From contig MEFY01000002.1 in NCBI GenBank assembly GCA_001725325.1, positions 2,297,559 to 2,361,558 of the forward strand: a stretch of 64,000 bases of DNA, given 5' to 3'. The notes under the pieces are model-generated. The model was given only the letters and a program-made list of their open reading frames with translations. It made no database searches and was not told the origin of the DNA. Positions 56,845 through 64,000 of the stretch are shown piece by piece. Every line of letters begins with the position of its first letter. Position 1 is the stretch's first letter. The position numbers were made by a program, and so were the translations under genes. The stretch is from Leifsonia sp. SCN 70-46 (GTDB lineage: Bacteria > Actinomycetota > Actinomycetes > Actinomycetales > Microbacteriaceae).

Positions 56845-58256
56845 CACATCCCCCTCGTCGCGGCGGCGACCGTGAGCGGCTCGAGGCCGCCGAGGTCCAG
56901 CTCGCCCGCGAACCCGAAGGGCGCGGCGAGCAACGAGTCGAGAGCGAGGCGGCCGTCGCGCAGCCGCAGGCGGACGTGGCCGTCCTCCTGCCGCTCGTAC
57001 AGGTCGGGGTGGGCCGCGATCGCGACGTCCTCCATGTCCGGCTGCAGCGGCGCGAGCTGGCCGAAGTAGTGGTGGCCGTTGCGCTCGATGTGCGTGAGGC
57101 CCATGGCGTGCGCGACGACGAGATCCTGGGCGGTCGTGAGCGGGGGCACCGTGGAGAGGTCCTCGGCGGTCATGAGCGACCCGGCACGCCGGTGCTGCAC
57201 GAGCGCCGCGTTCGCGAGCCCCCGGAAGACGCCCTTGCAGCCCTTGTACGTGCCGCCCGCGTAGCCGAGGTCGAGCGCGTCGCGCACGGTCGTCACGTCC
57301 GCATCCGATTCGTCGATGATGACGGACACGTCGTCGCCGAGCTCCGCGAGCGCCTCGGCGGCCTGCGGCCCGAGCGCGATCGACCGGTGGAAGGGCTGCT
57401 CCACGGCCACGAGGGCGGTGCGGAGGACGGGTGAGAGCCGGGCATCCGCGAACAGGCCCCGCACCCACTCCACGAGGTGCTGCGCGGAGTGCATCGACTC
57501 GTTTCCGTCGATCGTGAATCGGCCGTCCACGCCCACCGCCGCCAGCACGTCGAGGATGCCGTGCAGGCGGGGGATGTCGTCGTCGAGCCGGCCCGCCGTC
57601 TTGATCTTGAAGTGCGTCACGCCGTAGCGCGCGATCGTCGCGGCCAGGCTCACGGGCAGCCCGTCGCCGGGGGCGTCCACGACCTCGGAGTCCGTGAGGG
57701 GGTCGGAGAGGCCCACCGTGTGGCGCACGGAGATGGCGTTCTCCGCCGGCGGCGGGGCGAGCACGCTGCCCGCGAGCTCGGGGTGGATGCGCGCCGCGTC
57801 GAACCCCAGTGAGCCGTCGTGCAGCGCGACGAGGAACGGACGCCCGACGAGGCGGCAGGAGGCGTCGATGATCGCGCGCTCGACGAGCGCCGAGCCGAGC
57901 CCGGCGAGGAGCCCGGGGACGCCGTGCGCCGACGCCCAGGAGTCCTGCCTGGCCTGGAGGCCCCACCAGAGCTCGAACGCCGTCGCGCCCTCCGCGCCGC
58001 GGGCTGCTCCGACCGCGTGCTCGACCGCCGCGACCATGTCGGCGATGTCATCCACGAAGAGGGAGTCGGGGTCTTTCGTGAACCACTTGGGCGGGAGGTG
58101 CTCCGAGGCCCATCCCCGCGCGGAGGTGCTCCCGTCCGTCAGGGCGACCTCCACGACGACGTGGGGTGCCGCGGTCATCTCGGCGATGCCGTAGCGGAAG
58201 GGGATGCGGGTGCGCACGTGCGTCACATGCGCGCGCACGTCGGTGATCGTCAACAC
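56844..58256 (-). CDS. Enolase superfamily protein (mandelate racemase/muconate lactonizing type)
   Basis: The protein (470 residues) has an N-terminal capping domain (RIPFRYGIAEMTAAPHVVVEV) and a barrel domain with FKIKTAG (KxK catalytic lysine), the metal ligands in TIDGNE, VEQPF and IIDESD, and a second lysine in TYKGCKG. It abstracts the alpha-proton of a carboxylate. At 470 residues it is longer than typical glucarate dehydratases, and I could not place it in a known subgroup. GTG 58256 starts it, with GAGGA about 10 bases upstream and an operator behind that. The DHDPS-like gene may use its product, by analogy with sugar-acid pathways. Confidence 0.85.
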   Translation of the reverse strand: MLTITDVRAHVTHVRTRIPFRYGIAEMTAAPHVVVEVALTDGSTSARGWASEHLPPKWFTKDPDSLFVDDIADMVAAVEHAVGAARGAEGATAFELWWGLQARQDSWASAHGVPGLLAGLGSALVERAIIDASCRLVGRPFLVALHDGSLGFDAARIHPELAGSVLAPPPAENAISVRHTVGLSDPLTDSEVVDAPGDGLPVSLAATIARYGVTHFKIKTAGRLDDDIPRLHGILDVLAAVGVDGRFTIDGNESMHSAQHLVEWVRGLFADARLSPVLRTALVAVEQPFHRSIALGPQAAEALAELGDDVSVIIDESDADVTTVRDALDLGYAGGTYKGCKGVFRGLANAALVQHRRAGSLMTAEDLSTVPPLTTAQDLVVAHAMGLTHIERNGHHYFGQLAPLQPDMEDVAIAAHPDLYERQEDGHVRLRLRDGRLALDSLLAAPFGFAGELDLGGLEPLTVAAATRGM

Positions 58257-58269
58257 GTCGTAGTCCTCG

Positions 58270-58293
58270 TTTTGGTATGTGGTCCTACCAAAA
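58270..58293. promoter_or_regulatory. GntR-type operator: perfect 8-base inverted repeat
   Basis: TTTTGGTA, 8 bases, TACCAAAA: a perfect inverted repeat 13 bases upstream of the enolase gene start. A minus-strand TAGGTT (58292-58297) abuts its edge and would act as -10. FCD GntR proteins bind sites with this kind of symmetry (TGGT...ACCA), so the adjacent regulator is the obvious binder. Confidence 0.65.
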
Positions 58294-58304
58294 CCTATAC
58301 CGCG

Positions 58305-58769
58305 TTAGGACACCCGGGCGACGACCGCCTCCGTGAGCTCGGCGAGCCGCCGCGGCTCGATGTCGAACACGCTCGTCGCCGAGGCCGCCGCCGCCCACAC
58401 GACGGGCAGGGCGAGGAGCGTCTCGTCCATGATCGTGCGCAGCCGCTGAGGATGCCCGAGCGGCGGCACCCCGCCGATCGACGATCCCGTGATGAGCTTG
58501 ACGCGCTTCGCGTCGGCCATCGTGACGGGCACGCCCACGAGCCCGGCGAGCAGGGACGTGTCGACGCGGTTAGGTCCGGACGCGAGCACGAGCAGGGGCT
58601 CGCCGTCCGCCTCGAAGAGCAGGCTCTTGACGATCGCGGCGACGCTGCAGCCGAGGGCGTCCGCCGCCTGCTGGGCGGTGTGGGTGCTCTCGTCCATCTC
58701 GCGCGGCTCGACGACGACGCCGCGCTCGGCGAGGCGGGCCTGGAAGGCGAGCGCCCGCGCGTCGGTCAC
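58305..58769 (-). CDS. YbaK/EbsC family aminoacyl-tRNA deacylase
   Basis: This 154-residue protein is a single YbaK domain. The signature stretches are SLLFEADGEPLLVLASGPNRVD with the catalytic lysine in VKSLLF, RVKLITGSSIGGVPPLGHP, and the C-terminal region VFDIEPRRLAELT. It removes mischarged amino acids, such as cysteine from tRNA-Pro, in trans. It has an ATGA overlap with the upstream histidine phosphatase gene and ends 49 bases from the enolase operator. It forms the end of a three-gene operon sir2-phosphatase-ybaK. Confidence 0.9.
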   Translation of the reverse strand: MTDARALAFQARLAERGVVVEPREMDESTHTAQQAADALGCSVAAIVKSLLFEADGEPLLVLASGPNRVDTSLLAGLVGVPVTMADAKRVKLITGSSIGGVPPLGHPQRLRTIMDETLLALPVVWAAAASATSVFDIEPRRLAELTEAVVARVS

Positions 58770-59380
58770 CTGCGGGCCTCGACGGGGTTCTGCTGGCGCA
58801 GGTCCTCGCCCTCGACGGACTCCGCCTCGATGGGGTCGTCGAAGGCGATGAGGCTGAGCGCGCCGTCCTCGTAGCGGAAGCTGTGCACCGAGCCGTTGGT
58901 GATCATGCCGTGCTCGCCCTCGGGGTCGACCGCGCGCAGCACGGCGCGGATGAGGCCGCCGTGGGCGACGACGAGCACCGACTCGTCCGGATGGGCCGCG
59001 GCGATGCGCAGGAGGGCGGCCATGGCGCGCTTGCGCACGGCAGAGCGACGCTCCCGGCCCGGCACGGGCGCATCCTCGGGGAACCGGCGGTTGAGCTCGT
59101 CGAAGTCGAGCCCCTCGGCCTCGCCGTAGTTGCGCTCGACGAGCTGGTCGTCGGTCGTGGGGGCGGGCAGGCCGAGCTCGTCGGCGATGATCGTCGCGGT
59201 CTCGAGGGCGCGCTGGAGCGGGCTCGAGACGACGGCGTGCCAGTCGCGGCTCGCGAGCAGGCGGCCCGCGCGACGGGCCTGCTCGCGGCCCGTGTCGTTG
59301 AGCGGGATGTCCGTGAGCCCCTGGATGCGGTGCTGCCGGTTCCAGTCCGTCTCACCGTGGCGAACGAGGTAGAGCAGCAC
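58766..59380 (-). CDS. Histidine phosphatase family protein
   Basis: The protein (204 residues) is a phosphoglycerate-mutase-like phosphatase. The catalytic LVRHGETDWNRQHRIQG opens it, SSPLQRALETATII gives the second arginine, and VVAHGGLIRAVL the second histidine. It is probably a broad phosphatase rather than a true glycolytic mutase. It follows sir2 by 11 bases and overlaps ybaK by 4. In actinobacteria such proteins include glucosyl-3-phosphoglycerate phosphatases, but nothing here shows that specific role. Confidence 0.88.
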   Translation of the reverse strand: MLLYLVRHGETDWNRQHRIQGLTDIPLNDTGREQARRAGRLLASRDWHAVVSSPLQRALETATIIADELGLPAPTTDDQLVERNYGEAEGLDFDELNRRFPEDAPVPGRERRSAVRKRAMAALLRIAAAHPDESVLVVAHGGLIRAVLRAVDPEGEHGMITNGSVHSFRYEDGALSLIAFDDPIEAESVEGEDLRQQNPVEARR

Positions 59381-59391
59381 AGGGGTCCCTT

Positions 59392-60201
59392 CTAGCCGAG
59401 TCTCTCCAGGAGCGACACGAGGGTCTCGGACGTCCCGGCCTCGATCTTAACCGAGGCCCGCGAGTCGCCCTTCGTCACGCCCCGGTTGACGATGACGATG
59501 GGGATCTTGCGGCGCACCGCCTGGTCGAGCAGGCGGATGCCCGAGTTGACCACGAGCGACGACCCCGCGATGAGCAGCGCGTCTGCGGACTGGAGAAGCG
59601 CCGTGGCCTCCGCGAACTTCTCCTTCGGCACGAACTCGCCGAAGAACACGACGTCGGGCTTGAGGATGCCCCCGCACACCGTGCACTCGGGGATGACGAA
59701 GCCCGAGGCATCCTTGACCTCGACGTCGCCGTCGGGGGAGAGCTCGACGGCCTCGGGCGACTCGATCCACGGGTTGGCCGCGAGGATCTGCTCGGCGACC
59801 CCGCCGCGCGCGTAGTACTGGCCGCACGTGAGGCACACGACGCGGTCCATGCTGCCGTGCAGGTCGACGACGCGGCGCGAGCCCGCGCGCAGGTGCAGCC
59901 CGTCGACGTTCTGGGTGATGACGCCGTCGACGACGCCCGCGAGCTCGAGGTCGGCGAGGGCCACGTGGCCGCGGTTCGGCTCGGCGGCGGAGAAGCGGCG
60001 CCAGCCGAGGTGGCTGCCGGCCCAGTAGCGCTTGCGGTAGTCGGTGTCGGCGAGGAACTGCTGGAACGTCATGGGCGTGCGCACGGGCGCGCCCTCGCCG
60101 CGGTAGTCGGGGATGCCCGAGTCGGTGCTCACGCCGGCGCCCGTGAGCGCCGCGACGGTGCGTCCCGCCAGGAGCTCTACGGCGGATTCGAACGCGGACA
60201 T
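59392..60201 (-). CDS. Sir2 family NAD-dependent deacylase
   Basis: This 269-residue enzyme removes acyl groups from lysine with NAD. Its NAD-binding motif is TGAGVSTDSGIPDYRG, the catalytic region is TQNVDGLH and DLHGSMD, and two CxxC pairs (CLTCG and CTVCGG) hold a structural zinc. GSSLVVNSGIRLL lies in the C-terminal NAD-contact segment. It heads the three-gene operon and starts at ATG 60201, only 17 bases from the divergent trmH start. The -10 (TAGTCT on the minus strand) is shared with that gene. Confidence 0.92.
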   Translation of the reverse strand: MSAFESAVELLAGRTVAALTGAGVSTDSGIPDYRGEGAPVRTPMTFQQFLADTDYRKRYWAGSHLGWRRFSAAEPNRGHVALADLELAGVVDGVITQNVDGLHLRAGSRRVVDLHGSMDRVVCLTCGQYYARGGVAEQILAANPWIESPEAVELSPDGDVEVKDASGFVIPECTVCGGILKPDVVFFGEFVPKEKFAEATALLQSADALLIAGSSLVVNSGIRLLDQAVRRKIPIVIVNRGVTKGDSRASVKIEAGTSETLVSLLERLG

Positions 60202-60207
60202 GATGCA

Positions 60208-60213
60208 AGACTA
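60208..60213 (-). promoter_or_regulatory. Overlapping divergent -10 elements of sir2 and trmH-like genes
   Basis: Minus-strand TAGTCT ends 6 bases before the sir2 ATG. The same bases read AAGACT (60207-60212) on the plus strand, 6 bases before the trmH GTG. Both genes would be leaderless from one shared element; the plus-strand hexamer is the weaker match. Confidence 0.5.
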
Positions 60214-60218
60214 AACGC

Positions 60219-61022
60219 GTGCAGGTTGTCCACATTCCCGATCTCTCGGACGAACGCCTCGCCGACTACGCCAACCTCACCGACGTCGCGCTGCGGCGCC
60301 GCACCGAGCCCGAGGGCGGGCTGTACATCGCCGAGTCGGCCAAGGTCATCGCGCGCGCCCTCGCCGCCGGTCACCGCCCGCGGTCGGTGCTCATGCTCGA
60401 GCGCTGGCTCGACGACCTCGCGCCCCTGCTCGAGCCCTACGACGTCCCCGTCTTCGTGGGAGAGGGCGGCCTGCTCGAGTCGCTCACGGGATTCGACCTG
60501 CACCGCGGCGCCCTCGCGTCGATGCACCGACCGGCACTGCTGCCGGTCGCGGACCTCCTCGAGGATGCCCGCCGCGTCGTCGTGCTCGAGGACATCGTCG
60601 ACCACACCAACGTGGGCGCGATCTTCCGCTCCGTCGCGGGGCTCGGCGCCGACGCCGTGCTCGTGACGCCCCGGTGCGCCGACCCGCTCTACCGCCGCAG
60701 CGTGCGCGTGAGCATGGGCACCGTGCTGCAGGTGCCGTGGACGCGCCTCTCGGACTGGCCGCTCGGCGCGGACGAGCTTCGCGCGGCGGGCTTCCACATC
60801 GCGGCGCTCGCGCTCTCCGACGACGCCGTGACGCTCGACGCGTTCGCCGCCGACCCGCCCGAGCGCGTCGCGCTCGTGCTCGGCACCGAGGGCGACGGCC
60901 TGAGCGCCGCGGCCCTGCGCGCCGCCGACACCGTCGTGACGATCCCCATGCTGCACGGCGTGGACTCCCTCAACGTCGCGGCGGCGAGCGCCGTGGGGAT
61001 CTACGCGCTCAGGCTGCGCTGA
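60219..61022 (+). CDS. TrmH/SpoU family RNA methyltransferase
   Basis: The protein (267 residues) has an N-terminal RNA-binding (SpoU_sub_bind-like) domain (LYIAESAKVIARALAAGHRP) and a SPOUT knot domain: DIVDHTNVGAIFRS (motif 1), VLGTEGDGLS (motif 2) and IPMLHGVDSLNVAAA (motif 3), which bind S-adenosylmethionine. It methylates ribose 2'-OH in tRNA or rRNA; the target is not identifiable here. It starts at GTG 60219. Its 3' end overlaps the convergent kinase gene by 14 bases. Confidence 0.9.
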   Translation: MQVVHIPDLSDERLADYANLTDVALRRRTEPEGGLYIAESAKVIARALAAGHRPRSVLMLERWLDDLAPLLEPYDVPVFVGEGGLLESLTGFDLHRGALASMHRPALLPVADLLEDARRVVVLEDIVDHTNVGAIFRSVAGLGADAVLVTPRCADPLYRRSVRVSMGTVLQVPWTRLSDWPLGADELRAAGFHIAALALSDDAVTLDAFAADPPERVALVLGTEGDGLSAAALRAADTVVTIPMLHGVDSLNVAAASAVGIYALRLR

Positions 61023-61923
61023 CCGCCCGCCACGCCGTCGCCTCGCGCAGCGCACCGAGCGCCGCGCGGCCGTCCTGGTCGTCGAGGAACCAGCTCACGT
61101 TGAGGGTCGCGCGCGCGAAGGCCCACCGCGCCGCGCGGTCGAGGTCGACGTCGGTCATGGCGCACACCTGCCGGAGCTGGCGGGCGAGCACCTCCTCGGG
61201 GCGCGGGGCGCCGAAGGGATCGCCGAGCTGCGTCACGAGCGGCCACAGGTCGAACGCGGCATCCCCGCGCATGGGCTTGGGGTCGATGACGCGCCAGCCG
61301 CGGTCGCTCGAGATGATGTTGCCGGGGTTGAAGTCGCCGTGCAGGAACGACTCGCGCGGGCTGATGTCGAGCAGGCGGGAGAACTCCTCGAGCCCCGCCT
61401 CGAGCACGCCGCCGTTCGCGCCGAGGAGCGGCACGTGCTGGCGCAGCCGCGAGACCGCCTTGTCGAGGACGGGCCGCATCGAGTCCTGCAGCGTGGGCAG
61501 GCCGTCGGGGATCCGCCGCGTCGACGTGACCTCGTACAGGCGGCCGGCGGAGCGCAGGGCGTCTTCGGCGGGCACCCGGTAGCGCAGCAGCGGGATGCCC
61601 GGCTGCACATCCTCGAGCAGGAGCGACCACGTCCACGGGTCCTGGTCGAGCACGGCGGGGGCGAGGCGCGCGCCCCAGCCCTCGAGCCCCACGGCCTCCC
61701 AGATCGCCTCGACGTGCGGGAAGCCCACCTTGAGCACCGCGCTCGACCCGTCCGCGCGCGTGACGCGCAGCACGGACGCCGCCTCGCCGCCCACGAACGG
61801 CTGGCCGGCCGTGAGGTGCCAGCGGTCGAGCATGACGCCCACGAGCTCGGCGGCCGCGGAATCCCACGCGGCCCTCGACGGATAGGAGTCGATGGCCGAC
61901 GCCTCGAAGGGAACCGACTGCAT
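61009..61923 (-). CDS. Aminoglycoside phosphotransferase/hydroxyurea kinase-like protein
   Basis: This 304-residue kinase-like protein has the APH catalytic motif LHGDFNPGNIIS and the metal-binding VIDPKPMRGD. It falls near streptomycin 6-phosphotransferases and related kinases (the APH_6_hur group). The N-terminal GGEAASVLRV loop and FPHVEAIWEAV region fit the nucleotide domain. Family knowledge allows antibiotic phosphorylation, but many such chromosomal kinases have other substrates; no resistance can be claimed. It starts at ATG 61923 with a TANNNT -10 six bases upstream. Confidence 0.8.
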   Translation of the reverse strand: MQSVPFEASAIDSYPSRAAWDSAAAELVGVMLDRWHLTAGQPFVGGEAASVLRVTRADGSSAVLKVGFPHVEAIWEAVGLEGWGARLAPAVLDQDPWTWSLLLEDVQPGIPLLRYRVPAEDALRSAGRLYEVTSTRRIPDGLPTLQDSMRPVLDKAVSRLRQHVPLLGANGGVLEAGLEEFSRLLDISPRESFLHGDFNPGNIISSDRGWRVIDPKPMRGDAAFDLWPLVTQLGDPFGAPRPEEVLARQLRQVCAMTDVDLDRAARWAFARATLNVSWFLDDQDGRAALGALREATAWRAVSAA

Positions 61924-61929
61924 GCACTG

Positions 61930-61935
61930 ACACTA
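61930..61935 (-). promoter_or_regulatory. -10 hexamer of a leaderless kinase promoter
   Basis: TAGTGT on the minus strand ends 6 bases before the ATG at 61923. Confidence 0.45.
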
Positions 61936-61949
61936 AACCCGCCCGGATG

Positions 61950-61955
61950 TAGGCT
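61950..61955 (+). promoter_or_regulatory. -10 hexamer of a leaderless permease promoter
   Basis: TAGGCT ends 6 bases before the ATG at 61962. The permease and kinase genes are divergent with 38 bases between start codons. Confidence 0.5.
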
Positions 61956-61961
61956 CGCGCC

Positions 61962-63512
61962 ATGGCAGTCAACGACGACACCGCACCCGTGACCGACCTG
62001 GGCGGGAAGGGCCTCGCGAGCGGAACGCTCGGGCTCTTCGGCTCGACCGTGATCGGTCTGGCCTCCACGGCACCCGTCTACTCGCTCGCCGCGACCCTCG
62101 GCTTCGTCGTGCTCGCCGTGGGCGCCCAGGCGCCCATCGCGTTCATCATCGCCTTCATCCCCATGCTGCTCATCGCCTTCGCGTACCGCGAGCTCAACCG
62201 CGCGGTGCCCGACTGCGGCACGACCTTCACGTGGGCGACGAAGGCCTTCGGCCCGCGCGTGGGGTGGATGGGCGGCTGGGGCGTCGCCGTCGCGGGGATC
62301 GTCGTGCTCGCCAACCTCGCCCAGATCGGCGGGAAGTACTTCTGGCTGCTCGTCAACGCCGACCTCGCGTCCGACCCCGTCATCGTGACGGCCACGGGCG
62401 TCGTGTTCATCGCGCTCATGACGTTCATCAGCTACCGCGGCACCGAGATCGGCGAGAAGCTGCAGAACGTGCTGCTGGGCATCCAGTACCTCGCCCTCAT
62501 CATCTTCGTCGTCGCGGCGATCGTCGCCGTCGCGACGGGCACGGCCCCGGAGGGCGCGACGGCGCCCGACCTGTCGTGGTTCAACCCGTTCGCCTTCGAG
62601 TCGGCGTCGAGCTTCGTCGAGGCGATCCTGCTCGCCCTCTTCATCTACTGGGGCTGGGACACGTGCCTCGCCCTCAACGAGGAGACGAAGGACCCGGAGC
62701 GCACGCCCGGGCGCGCGGCGATCCTCTCGACGCTCATCCTGCTCGTCACCTACGTCGGTGTCACCGTGGCGGCCATGGCCTACGCGGGCCTCGGCGCGAG
62801 CGGGCTGGGCCTCGGCAACGAGGACAACGCGGAGGACGTCTTCTTCGCCCTCAAGAACGTGCTGTTCGGGCCGTTCGCCTGGCTGCTCGTCGTCGCCGTG
62901 CTCGTCTCGGCGGTGTCGTCGACGCAGACCACGATCCTGCCGACGGCGCGCGGGACGCTCGCGATGGCCGCCTACAAGGCCCTGCCGCGGCGCTTCGGCG
63001 TCGTGCACCCGAAGTACCACACGCCCGCCTTCTCGACGATCGTCATGGGCGTGGTCGCGACGGTGTTCTACGTGGGGCTCACGATCGTGAGCGAGGACTT
63101 CCTCTCCGACACGATCCTCTCGCTCGGCCTCGCGATCGCCTTCTACTACGCGATAACAGGGTTCGCGTGCGTGTGGTTCTTCCGCCGGGAGCTCTTCGCG
63201 TCGGCCCACAACGTGTTCTTCAAGTTCCTGTTCCCGCTCCTGGGGGCGCTCATGCTCACCGCCGCCTTCATCTTCTCGGCGATCGACATGTTCAACCCCG
63301 ACTACGGCTACACGGTGCTGTTCGGGGTCGGCGGGGTCTTCGTCGTCGGGGTCGGCTCGCTCGCCGTGGGCGTCGTGCTCATGATCGTGTGGTCGTTCTT
63401 CCGGGCGTCGAAGCCGTTCTTCCGCGGCGAGTCGCTCAACGAGTCGACCGAGGTGCTCGTGCCCGAGGAGTCGGTGCCGACGCGGCGCTCGGTCGACGGG
63501 GGCCTCGCTTAA
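61962..63512 (+). CDS. APC family amino acid permease
   Basis: This 516-residue membrane protein has about twelve helices. The N-terminal LFGSTVIGLASTAPVYSLAATLG is the helix-1 break typical of APC transporters, and YRELNRAVPDCGTTFTWATKAFG is the conserved loop with glycine and threonine that precedes helix 3. It imports or exchanges amino acids or related amines; the substrate is not determinable. It ends in a charged cytoplasmic tail. The ATG at 61962 has a -10 element six bases upstream and no ribosome binding site. It overlaps the promoter of the next gene at its stop. Confidence 0.88.
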   Translation: MAVNDDTAPVTDLGGKGLASGTLGLFGSTVIGLASTAPVYSLAATLGFVVLAVGAQAPIAFIIAFIPMLLIAFAYRELNRAVPDCGTTFTWATKAFGPRVGWMGGWGVAVAGIVVLANLAQIGGKYFWLLVNADLASDPVIVTATGVVFIALMTFISYRGTEIGEKLQNVLLGIQYLALIIFVVAAIVAVATGTAPEGATAPDLSWFNPFAFESASSFVEAILLALFIYWGWDTCLALNEETKDPERTPGRAAILSTLILLVTYVGVTVAAMAYAGLGASGLGLGNEDNAEDVFFALKNVLFGPFAWLLVVAVLVSAVSSTQTTILPTARGTLAMAAYKALPRRFGVVHPKYHTPAFSTIVMGVVATVFYVGLTIVSEDFLSDTILSLGLAIAFYYAITGFACVWFFRRELFASAHNVFFKFLFPLLGALMLTAAFIFSAIDMFNPDYGYTVLFGVGGVFVVGVGSLAVGVVLMIVWSFFRASKPFFRGESLNESTEVLVPEESVPTRRSVDGGLA

Positions 63513-63515
63513 GAT
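63510..63515 (+). promoter_or_regulatory. -10 hexamer of a leaderless carboxypeptidase promoter
   Basis: TAAGAT, overlapping the permease TAA stop, ends 6 bases before the GTG at 63522. Confidence 0.45.
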
Positions 63516-63521
63516 CGAGGG

Positions 63522-64000
63522 GTGCCGCTGACTCGACGCCAGATCTACCGACGTCGCCGCATCGCCGTCTTCGGGGGCGGGCTCGTCGTGCTCGCCACGG
63601 CGTTCTACCTGCCGCTCACGCTCCTCGCGCCGCTGCGCTCCGTCGCGCCCGTCGTGGAGACGTACACGCCGCCCGCCGCCGTGCAGCCCGCCGTCACGTT
63701 CCCCTCGTACGGCGCCTCGGGCGTGGGCGCCGTCGGATACCCGGGCGTGCTCGCGAGCGCGGGGTCGACGGATGCCCTCCCGATCGCCTCGATCTCGAAG
63801 ATCATCACCGCCCTCGTCGTGCTCGACCAGCACCCGATCACCCTCGACGACCCGGGGCCCGACATCACCTTCGGCGACGTCGACCAGGGCTTCTACGACG
63901 CGCAGCTCGCCGACGGGGGATCGGTAGGGGAGATGTACGTGGGTCTCACCCTCTCGCAGCGCGACGTCATGAACGTCATGCTCATCGAGTCGGCGAACAA
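63522..64000 (+). CDS. D-alanyl-D-alanine carboxypeptidase, S11 family (3' end outside window)
   Basis: The frame runs to the window edge without a stop. It opens with a basic N terminus (RRQIYRRRR) and a membrane helix (IAVFGGGLVVLATAFYLPL), then the peptidase domain: IASISKIITALVVL contains the SxxK nucleophile motif, and MNVMLIESAN at the edge contains the SxN motif. This is a penicillin-binding-protein-type peptidase that trims or matures peptidoglycan outside the membrane. The GTG at 63522 is supported by the TAAGAT -10. The KTG motif must lie beyond the window. Confidence 0.85.
   Translation, partial: MPLTRRQIYRRRRIAVFGGGLVVLATAFYLPLTLLAPLRSVAPVVETYTPPAAVQPAVTFPSYGASGVGAVGYPGVLASAGSTDALPIASISKIITALVVLDQHPITLDDPGPDITFGDVDQGFYDAQLADGGSVGEMYVGLTLSQRDVMNVMLIESAN

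Noticed and set aside
56844-58256. Enolase-superfamily gene as a glucarate dehydratase
   Set aside because: The N-terminal sequence and length differ from known glucarate/galactarate dehydratases; only the general superfamily residues match.

Overview
The window is high-GC DNA, densely packed on both strands, with GTG and TTG starts, many 4-base stop/start overlaps (ATGA, GTGA, TTGA) and no tRNA, rRNA, insertion sequence or CRISPR array that I could see. Marker genes (whiA, rbpA, opcA, a whiB-era style sugar-phosphate cluster, actinobacterial Pgi and transaldolase types, DUF3099, SURF1, ADP-glucose type glycogen genes) point to an actinomycete; the order uvrC-rapZ-whiA / gap-pgk-tpiA-secG-rbpA / pgl-opcA-zwf-pgi-tal-tkt / ctaB-ctaA / suf fits the Microbacteriaceae or a close relative. 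This assignment is inference from gene content.

Layout. 1-2.7 kb: end of uvrC, then rapZ and whiA. 2.7-7.2 kb: sodA and the lower-glycolysis operon gap-pgk-tpiA with secG and rbpA. 7.2-15.3 kb, minus strand: the pentose phosphate operon tkt-tal-pgi-zwf-opcA-pgl. 15.5-17.4 kb: haem O and haem A synthesis (ctaB, ctaA convergent). 17.6-21.7 kb: SUF iron-sulfur assembly operon sufB-sufD-Rieske protein-sufC-sufT-like. 21.7-26.4 kb, minus strand: a possible exopolysaccharide group (GH6 glucanase, orphan response regulator, membrane GT2, lipoprotein) preceded by bioY. 26.5-36.7 kb: ABC-F protein, CPBP protease, SURF1, DUF3099, fabG, serB, divergent glgC/glgA, an ABC ATPase, L31 type B and a DnaQ-exonuclease/Nudix fusion. 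36.8-41.8 kb: trehalose synthase, then a tightly coupled hydrolase-GT4-aminotransferase trio.

41.7-58.3 kb is the accessory part: a catabolic island with a six-hairpin glycosidase-like protein, a sugar ABC importer (binding lipoprotein plus two permeases), a Gfo/Idh/MocA oxidoreductase, a DUF6807 (PmoA-like) protein, a LacI regulator, a FAD oxidoreductase, an enoyl-CoA hydratase, a CaiB/BaiF CoA transferase, an unusual NAD-epimerase-like protein, a DHDPS-superfamily protein, an FCD-type GntR regulator and an enolase-superfamily enzyme. Near-identical 13-base operator-like sites (CGATTG[C/T]GCAAAA) lie in front of its transport arm and its catabolic arm, and a separate perfect inverted repeat lies in front of the enolase/GntR pair. 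I cannot name the substrate; this is the best candidate for an undescribed pathway.

58.3-64 kb: ybaK, a histidine phosphatase and sir2 in one operon, trmH, an APH-like kinase, an APC permease and the start of a D-alanyl-D-alanine carboxypeptidase that runs off the end. A recurrent feature is a TANNNT -10 hexamer placed 6-7 bases before the start codon at over a dozen genes, the signature of leaderless transcription; it also settles several start codons. There is no gene-free stretch longer than about 250 bases.
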